A stretch of DNA of 64,000 nucleotides, taken from assembly GCA_934274515.1 (NCBI GenBank), contig CAKQTC010000004.1, positions 62,001-126,000 on the forward strand, in the 5' to 3' direction. The DNA comes from an uncultured Clostridia bacterium. Its GTDB lineage: Bacteria; Bacillota; Clostridia; Christensenellales; DTU072. The notes under the pieces were generated by a model. It was given only the letters and a program-made list of their open reading frames with translations, was not told where the DNA came from and did no database searches. The translations under genes were made by a program, and so were the position numbers. Shown piece by piece: positions 51,814-61,444 of the stretch (position 1 is its first letter; the number at the start of each line of letters is the position of its first letter).

Positions 51814-51854
51814 TGCTACGACAACAAAATCAATAAACAGAGGAGGTGCGGAAA

Positions 51855-52043
51855 ATGGCTGTACCGAAGTCCAAAGTATCTAAACAAAGAGGAAATACGC
51901 GTTTTGCAAACTGGAAACTTAAGCCGCTTAACCTTGTTGAGTGCGCTCAATGCCACGAATTGAAAAAATCGCATGAAGTTTGCCCGAAATGCGGATATTA
52001 TGACGGCAAACCTGTCGTTATCGTAGACAACGACAACAAATAA
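51855..52043 (+). CDS. rpmF: 50S ribosomal protein bL32 (zinc-binding form)
   Basis: A 62-residue L32 starting AVPKSKVSKQRGNTR, with a CxxC pair CAQC and CPKC forming a zinc ribbon. I start at ATG 51855, 9 bp after GAGGAGG; the in-frame GTG at 51846 overlaps that site. The DUF177 gene (yceD) that often precedes rpmF is absent. It is followed by plsX. Confidence 0.95.
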   Translation: MAVPKSKVSKQRGNTRFANWKLKPLNLVECAQCHELKKSHEVCPKCGYYDGKPVVIVDNDNK

Positions 52044-52079
52044 TCGTTTTGCGACATCAACACAATTATTAAAAAACGG

Positions 52080-52108
52080 AATAGAGGACGATGCGCCTCT
52101 ATTTCTTG
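52080..52108 (+). terminator. Weak terminator between rpmF and plsX
   Basis: An 8-bp stem AATAGAGG/CCTCTATT with an 8-base loop is followed by TCTTG. Since plsX has no clear promoter, it probably allows read-through. Confidence 0.5.
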
Positions 52109-52129
52109 TATAAAAAAAGAGGTGAATAA

Positions 52130-53137
52130 ATGATAAAAATCGTTTTAGACGTATACGGCGGCGACTATTCCCCGAACGAAACAGTTTTGGGTGCGATATC
52201 CGCAGTAAAAGAAAACGACGGGTTCGAACTCGTACTTTTCGGTAAAAAAGACGAAATCGACAGAATCATTGCCGAAAACGGATATAACGGCGAAAGATTG
52301 ACCGTGATCGACGCGCCCGAAGTAATTACCAACGACGAAGTGCCTACGGAAGCGGTAAGAAGAAAAACTAATTCTTCCCTTGTGTCCGCTTTGACGTACC
52401 TAAACGAAAACGATGACGCAAAAGGGTTCGTTTCCGCCGGAAGTACCGGAGCGGTTCTTACGGGTGCGGTTCTTCTTCTTAAACGAATACGCGGCGTGAA
52501 CAGACCTGCGCTCTGCCCCGTTTTGCCGACGGTGGGAGAGAATAAAGTTTTGCTTATGGACTGTGGCGCAAACGTAGAACCGAAACCCGTAAATCTTTTG
52601 CAATTCGCGATAATGGCAAGCGCGTATTCCAAATGCGTGCTAGGCGTCGAAAATCCGAAAGTCGGGTTGTTGAGTAACGGTGCGGAAGAAAAAAAAGGTA
52701 ACGCTCTCAACAAAGAAACGTTCCCGTTGTTGAAAGAATGTAAAGGGATAAACTTTTTCGGGAACATCGAAGGTCGCGACATCTTATCGGGTGCGGTAGA
52801 CGTAGTCGTTTGCGACGGTTATTCGGGTAATATTTGCCTTAAATCCTGCGAAGGAACCGCACTAACGATGTTTGAACTCATCAAGCAAGGCATTTACGCG
52901 GGCGGTTTGCGAGCAAAACTCGGATATTTACTTTTGAAACCCGTTTTCCGCGGAGTAAAAAATAAAATGGATTACAACGACAACGGCGGTGCGGTACTGC
53001 TCGGTCTTGACAAAATCGTCGTAAAATCACACGGAAGTTCCAAAGCAAAAGCGATTAAAAACTCGATTTTGCAGGTTAAATCGCTCTACGACAGTAAGGT
53101 TATCGAAAAAATCGAAAATGAACTCGCAACACGCTAA
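52130..53137 (+). CDS. plsX: Phosphate acyltransferase PlsX
   Basis: PlsX makes acyl phosphate from acyl-ACP for phospholipid synthesis. The 335-residue protein begins IVLDVYGGDYSPNETV, has SAGSTGAVLTGAVLLLKRI near 102, LLSNGAEEKKGNALNKE near 182 and EGRDILSGAVDVVVCDGYSGN near 210. AAAGAGGTGA precedes the ATG. The fab genes and acpP that often follow are absent; rnc comes next with a 20-bp overlap. Confidence 0.95.
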   Translation: MIKIVLDVYGGDYSPNETVLGAISAVKENDGFELVLFGKKDEIDRIIAENGYNGERLTVIDAPEVITNDEVPTEAVRRKTNSSLVSALTYLNENDDAKGFVSAGSTGAVLTGAVLLLKRIRGVNRPALCPVLPTVGENKVLLMDCGANVEPKPVNLLQFAIMASAYSKCVLGVENPKVGLLSNGAEEKKGNALNKETFPLLKECKGINFFGNIEGRDILSGAVDVVVCDGYSGNICLKSCEGTALTMFELIKQGIYAGGLRAKLGYLLLKPVFRGVKNKMDYNDNGGAVLLGLDKIVVKSHGSSKAKAIKNSILQVKSLYDSKVIEKIENELATR

Positions 53138-53804
53138 TTTGTCCGACGCGGAAAAAATTATAGGATATACGTTTTCTGACAAAACGCTTTTACGAAAGGC
53201 GTTTACGCACTCGTCTTACTCAAACGAACACAAATCGGTCGAAGATTATCAGAGACTTGAATTCTTAGGCGACGCAGTGCTCGGTCTTGTGACGGGACTT
53301 AGGCTGTTCCATATTTTTCCTTCCGCAAAAGAAGGCGAACTCACTAAAAGAAGAGCGGCACTCGTAAGCGCGGAAACGCTTGCGTCGGTAATCGACGAAC
53401 TCGGACTTATTAGATTTATGATTGTAGGCACAGGGCAAGCCGCGGAAGACGTATTGAACTCGGAAAACGTAAAATGCGACTTGTTTGAAGCGATAATAGG
53501 CGCGATTGTGTTGGATTGCGGAGATCAAACCGTTCAGGCGGAAAAATTTATAGAAAAAAATCTGCAAAAATATCTTAACAGACCTTGTATCGATTATAAA
53601 TCGAAAATTCTCGAATACTGCGCAAAAAAACACGTTAAATGCTTGATAGATACAAAAATCGTTGACGAAAACGCAAAACACGCGTCTTTCGTTACTAAAC
53701 TTTTCGTCGGAGATAATCTCGTTTCGGACGGCGAAGGCAAGAGCAAAAGCGCGGCGGAACGAATTGCGTGTCGTAAGTTTTACGACTCCATAGTTTCTTT
53801 ATAA
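53118..53804 (+). CDS. rnc: Ribonuclease III
   Basis: RNase III cleaves double-stranded RNA in rRNA and mRNA processing. The 228-residue protein has THSSYSNE near 28, the signature QRLEFLGDAVLGL near 44, the catalytic Glu in DLFEAIIGAIVLD near 117 and a C-terminal double-stranded RNA-binding domain from about 155 (GEGKSKSAAERIACRKFYD). No SMC or ftsY follows, unlike in Bacillus. Confidence 0.96.
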   Translation: MNSQHANLSDAEKIIGYTFSDKTLLRKAFTHSSYSNEHKSVEDYQRLEFLGDAVLGLVTGLRLFHIFPSAKEGELTKRRAALVSAETLASVIDELGLIRFMIVGTGQAAEDVLNSENVKCDLFEAIIGAIVLDCGDQTVQAEKFIEKNLQKYLNRPCIDYKSKILEYCAKKHVKCLIDTKIVDENAKHASFVTKLFVGDNLVSDGEGKSKSAAERIACRKFYDSIVSL

Positions 53805-53830
53805 TATTTTCGTCGCATATACGCTTTTAT

Positions 53831-53862
53831 AAATCGCATCGCTTTCCGTGACGCGATTTTTT
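53831..53862 (+). terminator. Terminator after rnc
   Basis: AAATCGC pairs with GCGATTT, extended by a further 4 bp after one mismatch, and is followed by a T-run. Confidence 0.75.
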
Positions 53863-53897
53863 CTATTAAAAAAATTTTGAAAATCGTATAAAAACAG

Positions 53898-53925
53898 TTG
53901 ACAGCGGATAGAATAGTGATATAAT
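53898..53925 (+). promoter_or_regulatory. hrcA-dnaK operon promoter
   Basis: TTGACA (53898-53903) and an extended TGATATAAT (-10 at 53920-53925) are 16 bp apart. This is one of the strongest promoters in the window. The start (about 53932) falls inside the CIRCE operator. Confidence 0.85.
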
Positions 53926-53929
53926 AATG

Positions 53930-53956
53930 TTAGCAATCGAAGATAAGGACTGCTAA
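53930..53956 (+). promoter_or_regulatory. CIRCE operator (HrcA binding site)
   Basis: TTAGCAATC-N9-GACTGCTAA differs from the consensus TTAGCACTC-N9-GAGTGCTAA by one base in each arm. It lies immediately after the -10 box and upstream of hrcA, so HrcA should repress its own operon. Confidence 0.93.
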
Positions 53957-53986
53957 CAACAGAACAAGTAAATTGCCAGAGGTAAA

Positions 53987-55030
53987 ATGTCTACGGATAA
54001 ACTGTCTGAGAGAAAGCAGAAAATATTAAAAGCGGTGGTTGACGAATACATTGCCGGTGCTTCGCCGATTTCCAGCGGGGAAATCAAAGCGAAGCATTTT
54101 GACAATATAAGCAGCGCGACCATACGTAACGAACTTTCCGCGCTCGAAGAGATGGGGTATCTTATTCAACCGCACGTATCGAGCGGCAGAATACCTTCGA
54201 AAAAGGCGTATGCGTTGTACGTTGACAAGTTCATCAAAAAGCAGGCTCTTTCTAAAAAAGAGATTGCCCTTATCGAATCCACGTTCGACAAGAGATTCGG
54301 AGCGATAGAAGACCTTGTCAAGAATACCGCAAAAGTGATAAGCGACGTAACGAATTACACTTCGGTAATTGTTCTCAAAAACATAAACGACGTAGTTATC
54401 AAAGCGGTAAAACTCGTTGAACTCGACGAACATACGGCGTTGGTAGTAATAATCACCGATAGCGGAATAATTCGCGACAACGTGATTAATCTTACACAAA
54501 ATCTCGATGCCGCGTACATCAAGGATGCGAACGCGCTTATAAACAAGATTTTTTCGGGAAAGAGCGTAAGCGAAATTACCGAAAGAGAAAATCTTGTCGA
54601 AGACGAGTTAAAAGATTTTAGGGAATTGTTCGACAATATTCTTTCGATACTCGTTTCCTACGTAGAGAAAGACGAAGCAAACGTTTATTTCGAGGGACAA
54701 AGCAAATTTCTCGAATCGCCTGACCAAGACCTTGCGTCTACGAAAAACTTTCTTGAAGTTATCGATACAAAGAGTCAACTTGCGGATTTTCTCGAAGATG
54801 GTGCCGAACTAGAATTCAACGTAAAAATAGGAAAGGACGAAAAGGGCGGTATCGACAAATGTGCCATCGTAACTGCAAAATACAGTTATAACGGTAAAGA
54901 ACTCGGTTGCGCCGGTGTAATAGGTCCGGAAAGAATGAATTACGGCAAGGTTATGGGCGTACTCGATTATATCAAGAAAACGCTTAACGGACTTGACGGA
55001 AAAAAAGACGGAGGTAATGATGACCGATAA
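53987..55030 (+). CDS. hrcA: Heat-inducible transcription repressor HrcA
   Basis: HrcA binds CIRCE and is helped by GroEL. The 347-residue protein has an N-terminal winged helix (LSERKQKILKAVVDEYIAGA, SSATIRNELSALEEMGYLIQPHVSSGRIPS in part) and a GAF-like domain with GVIGPERMNYGKVMGVLDYI near the C-terminus. SD AGAGG lies 6 bp upstream. The gene heads the hrcA-grpE-dnaK-dnaJ operon. Confidence 0.96.
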   Translation: MSTDKLSERKQKILKAVVDEYIAGASPISSGEIKAKHFDNISSATIRNELSALEEMGYLIQPHVSSGRIPSKKAYALYVDKFIKKQALSKKEIALIESTFDKRFGAIEDLVKNTAKVISDVTNYTSVIVLKNINDVVIKAVKLVELDEHTALVVIITDSGIIRDNVINLTQNLDAAYIKDANALINKIFSGKSVSEITERENLVEDELKDFRELFDNILSILVSYVEKDEANVYFEGQSKFLESPDQDLASTKNFLEVIDTKSQLADFLEDGAELEFNVKIGKDEKGGIDKCAIVTAKYSYNGKELGCAGVIGPERMNYGKVMGVLDYIKKTLNGLDGKKDGGNDDR

Positions 55031-55565
55031 AGAAAAGAAAATCGTTACGGAAGAAGCGGAAGAAACTGAGAAAGCGGCGGAAGGAGATACGGAAGAAATA
55101 ACCGTAGAAGAGCCCGTTGTAATCGAAGACAAACCGAAAGAAGACGACGCGCAAAAAAAGATTAACGAATATAAAGATATAGCGCAAAGACTTCAAGCGG
55201 AATTCGACAATTACCGCAAACGTAACAACGAAAGCGTGAGAATTGCTCGGAACGACGGAATAAACGACGTGGTAATCGCGTTGCTGCCTGTTCTCGATAA
55301 CTTCGAACGCGGAATAGCGACAATCGAAGACGATGCGGCGAAAAACGGAATGGAACTTATTTATAAGCAAACCGTTGCGTTACTTAAAAAGTTCGACGTA
55401 GACGAAATCGATTCGCTCGGCAAGGAATTCGACCCTAAACTTCATCACGCGATAGCGCAGTGCGAAGAAGAAGGAAAAAACAACGTTATCGTTGAAGTTT
55501 ACCAAAAGGGTTATAAAAGAAAAGATAAGGTGCTTAGACCGAGTATGGTCAAAGTTGCACGATAA
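55020..55565 (+). CDS. grpE: Nucleotide exchange factor GrpE
   Basis: GrpE releases ADP from DnaK. The 181-residue protein has a charged N-terminal helix, then RLQAEFDNYRKRNNES near 55 and VLDNFERGI near 90, and a C-terminal beta domain with FDPKLHHAIAQ and VEVYQKGYKRKDKVLRPSMVKV. ATG 55020 (GGAGG 5 bp upstream) is chosen; ATG 55017 is nearly equivalent. It overlaps the hrcA end by 11 bp. Confidence 0.95.
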   Translation: MTDKEKKIVTEEAEETEKAAEGDTEEITVEEPVVIEDKPKEDDAQKKINEYKDIAQRLQAEFDNYRKRNNESVRIARNDGINDVVIALLPVLDNFERGIATIEDDAAKNGMELIYKQTVALLKKFDVDEIDSLGKEFDPKLHHAIAQCEEEGKNNVIVEVYQKGYKRKDKVLRPSMVKVAR

Positions 55566-55598
55566 AATGAATAAATAGATAAAAGGAGATTATGTATT

Positions 55599-57419
55599 AT
55601 GTCTAAAATAATTGGTATTGACTTAGGAACTACGAACTCGTGCGTAGCCGTTATGGAAGGCGGCGAAGCGGTTGTTATACCCAACGCGGAAGGCGGTAGA
55701 ACTACCCCGTCCGTAGTCGGATTTGCAAAAGACGGGCAAAGACTCGTCGGACAGGTGGCTAAAAGACAGGCTGTCGTAAACCCCGATAAAACAATTTCTT
55801 CTATCAAAAGAGAAATGGGTACTTCATACAAAGTAAACATTGACGGAAAGAGTTATACTCCGCAGGAAATTTCCGCTATGATACTTTCCAAACTTAAAGC
55901 AGACGCGGAAGCTTATCTCGGACAAAAAGTAACGCAAGCGGTTATTACCGTGCCCGCATACTTCTCCGACAGCCAAAGACAGGCAACGAAAGACGCAGGC
56001 AAAATCGCGGGCTTGGAAGTTTTGAGAATTATAAACGAACCTACCGCCGCTGCGCTTAGTTACGGTCTCGATAAAGACGCAAAAAATCAAAAAATTCTTA
56101 TTTTCGACCTTGGCGGCGGCACGTTCGACGTAAGTATTCTCGAACTCGGCGACGGTGTATTCGAAGTTCTCGCAACAAACGGCGACACCAGACTCGGCGG
56201 CGACGATTTCGATAACGAGATTATGAAATGGATTGTATCCGAATTCAAAAAGAACGACGGCATCGACCTTTCTACCGACAAAATGGCGATGCAACGTATC
56301 AAAGAAGCGGCGGAAAGAGCCAAAATCGAACTTAGCGGCGTAACGAAAGCAAACATTAATTTGCCGTTTATTACCGTCGGCCCGAACGGACCTTTGCACA
56401 TCGATATGGACCTTACGAGAGCGAAATTCGACGATATGACCGCATATCTCGTCAACAAGACGCTTGCGCCTACGCAACAAGCACTCAAAGACGCAGGTCT
56501 TACGGCAACGCAAATCGATAAAGTCGTACTCGTAGGCGGTTCGACCCGTATTCCCGCAGTATACGAGGCTGTTAGAAAAATGACAGGTAAAGAACCCTAC
56601 AAAGGAATTAACCCGGACGAATGTGTTGCTCTCGGCGCGGCTATTCAGGGCGGCGTACTTGCGGGCGACGTTAAAGATGTACTTCTTCTTGACGTAACTC
56701 CGCTATCTCTCGGGATTGAAACGATGGGTGGTGTATTTACCAAACTCATCGACAGAAACACGACTATTCCTACGAAAAAATCGCAAATATTCAGTACGGC
56801 AAGCGACAATCAGACGAGCGTAGACATTCACGTTTTGCAAGGCGAAAGAGCAATGGCTGCCGACAACAAGACGCTTGGCAGATTTGAACTTACGGGAATT
56901 CCGCCGGCAATGCGCGGTGTGCCGCAAATCGAAGTTACGTTCGACATTGACGCAAACGGTATCGTAAGCGTAACGGCAGTAGATAAAGGAACGGGTAAAT
57001 CGAATAACATTACCATTACCGCATCTACCAACCTTACAGAAGACGACATCGACAAAGCAGTAAAAGAAGCGGAAAAATACGCGGAAGAAGATAAGCAACG
57101 TAAAGAACTTATCGAACTCAAAAACAATGCGGAACAACTTATTCTTGCCGTTGATAAAACTCTTACCGAATCGGGAGATAAACTTACCGACGAGGATAAA
57201 GTTACGCTTGAAAATGCCAGCAAAGAGGCGAAAGACGCTCTTAACAAGGCGACTACCGTTGACGAAGTTAAGAACGTGACCGAAACGTTGAGCAAAGCGA
57301 CTAATCCTATCTTCACCAAACTGTATCAACAAGCACAGGCAAACAACGGAGGACAAGACGGGGCTAACGGCGGAGCGGGAGACGACACCATAAACATTAA
57401 CCCCGAAGATATTCAATAA
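55599..57419 (+). CDS. dnaK: Chaperone DnaK (Hsp70)
   Basis: A 606-residue Hsp70. The nucleotide-binding domain shows GIDLGTTNSCVAVMEGG near residue 5 and IFDLGGGTFDVSILELGDG near 167; the substrate-binding domain starts near 360 (VLLLDVTPLSLGIETMGGV in part). The lid ends in a glycine- and Asn-rich tail. It folds and refolds proteins with DnaJ, GrpE and ClpB. The stop overlaps dnaJ (TAATG). Confidence 0.98.
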   Translation: MSKIIGIDLGTTNSCVAVMEGGEAVVIPNAEGGRTTPSVVGFAKDGQRLVGQVAKRQAVVNPDKTISSIKREMGTSYKVNIDGKSYTPQEISAMILSKLKADAEAYLGQKVTQAVITVPAYFSDSQRQATKDAGKIAGLEVLRIINEPTAAALSYGLDKDAKNQKILIFDLGGGTFDVSILELGDGVFEVLATNGDTRLGGDDFDNEIMKWIVSEFKKNDGIDLSTDKMAMQRIKEAAERAKIELSGVTKANINLPFITVGPNGPLHIDMDLTRAKFDDMTAYLVNKTLAPTQQALKDAGLTATQIDKVVLVGGSTRIPAVYEAVRKMTGKEPYKGINPDECVALGAAIQGGVLAGDVKDVLLLDVTPLSLGIETMGGVFTKLIDRNTTIPTKKSQIFSTASDNQTSVDIHVLQGERAMAADNKTLGRFELTGIPPAMRGVPQIEVTFDIDANGIVSVTAVDKGTGKSNNITITASTNLTEDDIDKAVKEAEKYAEEDKQRKELIELKNNAEQLILAVDKTLTESGDKLTDEDKVTLENASKEAKDALNKATTVDEVKNVTETLSKATNPIFTKLYQQAQANNGGQDGANGGAGDDTININPEDIQ

Positions 57420-58579
57420 TGGCAGAAACTAAAAACTATTACGACGTTTTAGGCGTTGCCAAAACAGCGAGTGCGGACGAAATAAAGTCCGCATATCGCC
57501 GTTTAGCGAAAAAATATCATCCCGACGTCTATGCGACGGCAGATGAAAAAACGAAAAGAGACGCCGAAACGAAATTCAAAGAAATAACTCACGCATACGA
57601 CGTGTTAAGCGATCCGCAAAAAAAAGCGGCTTACGATCAGTACGGAAGCGAGGACGGACCGACGTTTAGCGGCGGTGGAAATCCTTTCGGAGAGGGTAGT
57701 CCTTTCGGCGGCGGTTTCGAAGATTTATTTAGCAACATTTTTAGCGGTTTTACCGGCGGCGGACGTTCCAGCGCACAAGCGCGACGCGAATCGAACGGCG
57801 ACGATATCGAATGTGCGGTTAATCTTACGTTCAAAGAAGCATGTTTCGGAGTTAAAGATAAAGAAATTATATTTAACCGTATGGAAAGATGCTCGACGTG
57901 TAACGGTACCGGGTCAAAATCCCCGACAGGAGTGCAAACTTGTCCGCAATGTAACGGTACGGGTTCGGTCACAATGCAACAACGTACGCCTTTCGGCGTA
58001 ATGCAAACGAGAACGGTTTGCCCGAAATGTCGAGGCGAAGGGAAAATTATTCTTGAAAAATGCCCCGACTGCTTAGGCAAAGGTATAATTCGCAAACAAC
58101 GTAGACTTAAAGTCAACATTCCTGCGGGCGTAGATAACGGGAATACGATGACTCTTGCCGGAGAAGGGTGCGCCCCGACAGGCGGAAAAGGCACAAACGG
58201 AAATTTGTTTTTAATCTTCAAAGTTGCTTCACACCCCGTATTTATTCGTGAAGGAGTAAATATAAGTTACGAATTGCCCATTACTATGACGCAAGCCGCG
58301 CTCGGAGCGAGAATATCCGTTCCTACCCTTGACGGGACGACGACTATCGACATTCCGGAAGGTACGCAAAACGGCACGGTAATCAGAGTACGCGGTAAAG
58401 GCGTAAAGAATTTACGTAAAGACGCTTACGGAGATATGTATATTCATATCATCGTAGACGTTCCCAAATCTCTTAACCTTAAACAAAAAGCCGCGCTTCG
58501 CGAGGCAGAAACACAACTTGTTAAAGCGAAATACGACCAAGTCGATAAATTCAATAAAAAAATGCGGGAAATGCAGTAA
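57419..58579 (+). CDS. dnaJ: Chaperone DnaJ (Hsp40)
   Basis: A 386-residue type I J protein: J domain with YHPDVY near 37, a Gly/Phe-rich linker (70-120), four zinc-finger repeats CSTCNGTG, CPQCNGTG, CPKCRGEG and CPDCLGKG (about 158-220) and the C-terminal substrate domains. It stimulates the DnaK ATPase. The stop overlaps prmA (TAATG). Confidence 0.97.
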   Translation: MAETKNYYDVLGVAKTASADEIKSAYRRLAKKYHPDVYATADEKTKRDAETKFKEITHAYDVLSDPQKKAAYDQYGSEDGPTFSGGGNPFGEGSPFGGGFEDLFSNIFSGFTGGGRSSAQARRESNGDDIECAVNLTFKEACFGVKDKEIIFNRMERCSTCNGTGSKSPTGVQTCPQCNGTGSVTMQQRTPFGVMQTRTVCPKCRGEGKIILEKCPDCLGKGIIRKQRRLKVNIPAGVDNGNTMTLAGEGCAPTGGKGTNGNLFLIFKVASHPVFIREGVNISYELPITMTQAALGARISVPTLDGTTTIDIPEGTQNGTVIRVRGKGVKNLRKDAYGDMYIHIIVDVPKSLNLKQKAALREAETQLVKAKYDQVDKFNKKMREMQ

Positions 58580-59493
58580 TGAAATGGTATGAAATTACGG
58601 TAAATACGAACTCGGAAAGCACGGATTTAATCGCCGATGCTTTCTTTGCTATCGGGTGTCTGGGCGGCGTTAAAATCATAGACAAAAACGACGTTTTGGA
58701 CGCGTTAAAGAGCAATATGCTATGGGATTACATTGACGAGTCCTTGCTTAATGAAAGCGAAATCGCAAAAGTAAGCGGTTTTTGCAGTGAAGAAGAATTA
58801 AAACCGAAACTTGCCGAACTTAAAGAAGTTATACGAAACAACGGTTATACCGCAGGCGAAATTACCGTAAGCGAAGTCGATGATGAAAGTTGGTACGAAA
58901 GTTGGAAAAAATACTACGTGCCAATCGAAATCGGAAGATACGTTATCGTGCCTAAATGGATAAACTACGAACCGAAAGAAGGCTTTGTTAAAATCCTAAT
59001 AGACCCGGGAATGGCGTTCGGAACGGGCGAACACGAATCGACAAAGATGTGTCTTATGCTTTTAAGCGACGTATCGGTCGTCGATAAAGACGTAATCGAC
59101 GTAGGCACGGGAAGCGGAATACTAGGCGTTGCTGCGATGTTAAGCGGAGCGAAAAGTTGTTATATGTGCGACATTGACAGCGTTGCGGTTAAAGCCGCTA
59201 CCGAGAATGCCGCGCTTAACGGCGTCGAAGACAAAGTCAATATCGAACTTGCGGATTTACTTTCGAAAGAGGAAAAAAACGCAGATATAATACTTGCCAA
59301 TCTTACCGCCGACATTTTAATCAGACTATCAACCGACCTTACGAAACATCTCGTTAAAGGCGGCACGCTTATTTGTTCGGGTATAATTCACGAAAGAAAA
59401 GCGGAAGTTATCGACGCTTTCGTTAAAGCAGGTCTTACGCTTGCCGACGCGAAAAAAATGGGCGAATGGAACGGTTTGCGCTTTATTTATTAA
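58579..59493 (+). CDS. prmA: Ribosomal protein L11 methyltransferase
   Basis: PrmA trimethylates L11. The 304-residue protein has an N-terminal substrate domain, IDPGMAFGTGEHESTKMCL near 140-158, the SAM site IDVGTGSGILGVAA near 173 and the catalytic-face NLTADILIRL near 240. It follows dnaJ by one-base overlap, as in Bacillus (yqeT). Confidence 0.95.
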   Translation: MKWYEITVNTNSESTDLIADAFFAIGCLGGVKIIDKNDVLDALKSNMLWDYIDESLLNESEIAKVSGFCSEEELKPKLAELKEVIRNNGYTAGEITVSEVDDESWYESWKKYYVPIEIGRYVIVPKWINYEPKEGFVKILIDPGMAFGTGEHESTKMCLMLLSDVSVVDKDVIDVGTGSGILGVAAMLSGAKSCYMCDIDSVAVKAATENAALNGVEDKVNIELADLLSKEEKNADIILANLTADILIRLSTDLTKHLVKGGTLICSGIIHERKAEVIDAFVKAGLTLADAKKMGEWNGLRFIY

Positions 59494-59497
59494 ACTT

Positions 59498-60211
59498 ATG
59501 GACTTAAAAAGGTTCTTTTGCGAAGAAAATATAAACGGCGACGTCGTCATTCTTACGGGCGACGAGTTTTATCACGCTGTAAAAGTAACACGGCATAAAA
59601 CCGGGTATAAACTCGTAGTTTGTGACAATTTAGGGTATGATTACTATTGTACCGTTACCGAAATCGGTAAAGATTTTCTTGCCGCAAAAATAGACCAAAA
59701 AGCCGAAAACCCCGTAGAATCTACATTTACGCTTAATTTGTATATCGGTAACAATAAAGATTTAGACACAGTCGTTCAGAAAGCGGTCGAACTCGGCGTA
59801 AAAAACGTTATCCCGTTTACTTCCCAACACTGCAACGTAAAAAACATAAACCGCGACAGACTTGAAAAAATAGTAACCGAAAGCAGTAAGCAATGCGGAC
59901 GAGCAATAAAAGCGGTAATTTATGACCAAATCGATTTTGCCGAAGTCGTTAAAAAAGTTAAAAACAGCAACTCATATTTATTTTACGAATATGAAAACGA
60001 CAATAAAGTAAGCGATTCCGTCATTGATTACGAGAAAGAGATTAATATTATTATCGGTCCCGAAGGCGGTTTCTCCGAGGAAGAAATAGCAAAAGCGAAA
60101 GGGAACGGCATAAAAACCTACACGTTAGGCAAAAGAATTTTACGAGTAGGCACTGCCGTTGTAGCCGCTTGTGTATTAATAAACGAAAAAGCGGACGGTG
60201 AAACGAAATGA
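59498..60211 (+). CDS. rsmE: 16S rRNA (uracil-1498-N3)-methyltransferase RsmE
   Basis: A SPOUT methyltransferase for m3U1498. I start at ATG 59498 (237 aa), 4 bases after the prmA stop; the earlier frame start overlaps prmA. It has GDEFYHAVKVTRHK near 20, KAVELGVKNVIPF near 90 and the SAM-loop GPEGGFSEEEI near 190. The last motif reads LGKRILRVGTAVVAA: the usual RILRxETA has Gly in place of Glu. No SD is visible, so translation is probably coupled. Confidence 0.92.
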   Translation: MDLKRFFCEENINGDVVILTGDEFYHAVKVTRHKTGYKLVVCDNLGYDYYCTVTEIGKDFLAAKIDQKAENPVESTFTLNLYIGNNKDLDTVVQKAVELGVKNVIPFTSQHCNVKNINRDRLEKIVTESSKQCGRAIKAVIYDQIDFAEVVKKVKNSNSYLFYEYENDNKVSDSVIDYEKEINIIIGPEGGFSEEEIAKAKGNGIKTYTLGKRILRVGTAVVAACVLINEKADGETK

Positions 60212-61440
60212 AAGTCACGATTTTCAATCTCGGCTGCAAGGTAAATCAGTACGAATGCGACGTTATAGCGGAAAAACTTGCGTTTGACGGTCATGACGTA
60301 AACGAAGGCTTGTGTTATGCCGACGCTTATATTTTGAATACGTGTGCTGTTACCGCCGAAGCGGAAAGAAAATCCAGGCAAGCGATAGCAAGATGTCTTG
60401 CTCTAAATCCCGACGCAAAGATTTTCGTTTTGGGGTGCGCGTCCCAAAAAGCCCCCGACAGTTTCAAAAAAGACGGGGTTGTTTATATTTCGGGTACCGC
60501 TGATAAATTTGCGGTAACAGAGCATATATTTGACGAAAAATTTGCCGAAAACAACCTTCCGACGCCGATTATTTACGAAAACGGCAGTTTAACCACGCCG
60601 CACAGAACGCGTGCCTACGTTAAAATCCAAGACGGTTGTAATCATTTTTGCTCGTATTGTATAATTCCTTTTTTACGCGGAAGAAGTCGGTCGAGAACGG
60701 TCGAGGACGTAGAGAAAGAAGTACGCGCGCTTGCGCCTAAAACCAAAGAAATCGTTCTTACCGGCATTGACCTTATGGACTTTGGGTTTAATACGGGAAA
60801 AGGATTAATCGAACTGTTTAACTCGATTAAAGATGCTGACGTAAGAATTCGTTTAGGTTCAGTTTACGCGGAAAAAATAACTGAAGAGTTGCTTGACGGT
60901 ATGTTTTCCCTCAAAAAATTTTGTCCGCATTTTCATTTGTCGCTACAAAGCGGCGATAACGAAGTTTTAAGAAAAATGAACCGACGGTATACTGCCGATG
61001 AATATCTAAAAAAGATAGAATTAATAAGAAAATACGATGACAACGCCGGAATAACCACCGATGTCATCGTCGGATTTCCGACAGAAGACGACAAAGCCTT
61101 TGAAAATACGGTTGATTTCGTAAAACAAGCCGAGTTTAGCGATTTACATATTTTCCCGTTTTCAGCGAGAATCGGAACGAAAGCGGCAAGTTTTCCGCCT
61201 GTTAACAAAGATGAACAGAATCGTAGGAAAAAAATTCTTGCCGATGTAAAAAAAGATTTACACGAGTTATTTCTCGAAAGAAACGTCGGGAAACCGCAAG
61301 AAGTGCTTTTAGAAGAAGAAAAAAACGGTTACAACGTCGGCTATTCGCGCAACTACGCAAGGGTTTACACGAAAAAACAAGGCGAAATCGTAACCGTTAT
61401 TCCAAATAAAATAGAAAAAGACGGATTAAAGGAGGAATAA
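60208..61440 (+). CDS. mtaB: tRNA t6A37 methylthiotransferase MtaB
   Basis: MtaB adds a methylthio group to t6A37 of tRNAs. The 410-residue protein has the N-terminal UPF0004 cluster domain (FNLGCKVNQYECD, then NTCAVTAEAERKSRQAI and VLGCASQ), the radical SAM motif DGCNHFCSYCIIPFLRG near 143 and a C-terminal TRAM domain. It overlaps rsmE by ATGA. The order prmA-rsmE-mtaB is that of Bacillus yqeT-yqeU-yqeV. Confidence 0.95.
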   Translation: MKVTIFNLGCKVNQYECDVIAEKLAFDGHDVNEGLCYADAYILNTCAVTAEAERKSRQAIARCLALNPDAKIFVLGCASQKAPDSFKKDGVVYISGTADKFAVTEHIFDEKFAENNLPTPIIYENGSLTTPHRTRAYVKIQDGCNHFCSYCIIPFLRGRSRSRTVEDVEKEVRALAPKTKEIVLTGIDLMDFGFNTGKGLIELFNSIKDADVRIRLGSVYAEKITEELLDGMFSLKKFCPHFHLSLQSGDNEVLRKMNRRYTADEYLKKIELIRKYDDNAGITTDVIVGFPTEDDKAFENTVDFVKQAEFSDLHIFPFSARIGTKAASFPPVNKDEQNRRKKILADVKKDLHELFLERNVGKPQEVLLEEEKNGYNVGYSRNYARVYTKKQGEIVTVIPNKIEKDGLKEE

Positions 61441-61444
61441 AACT

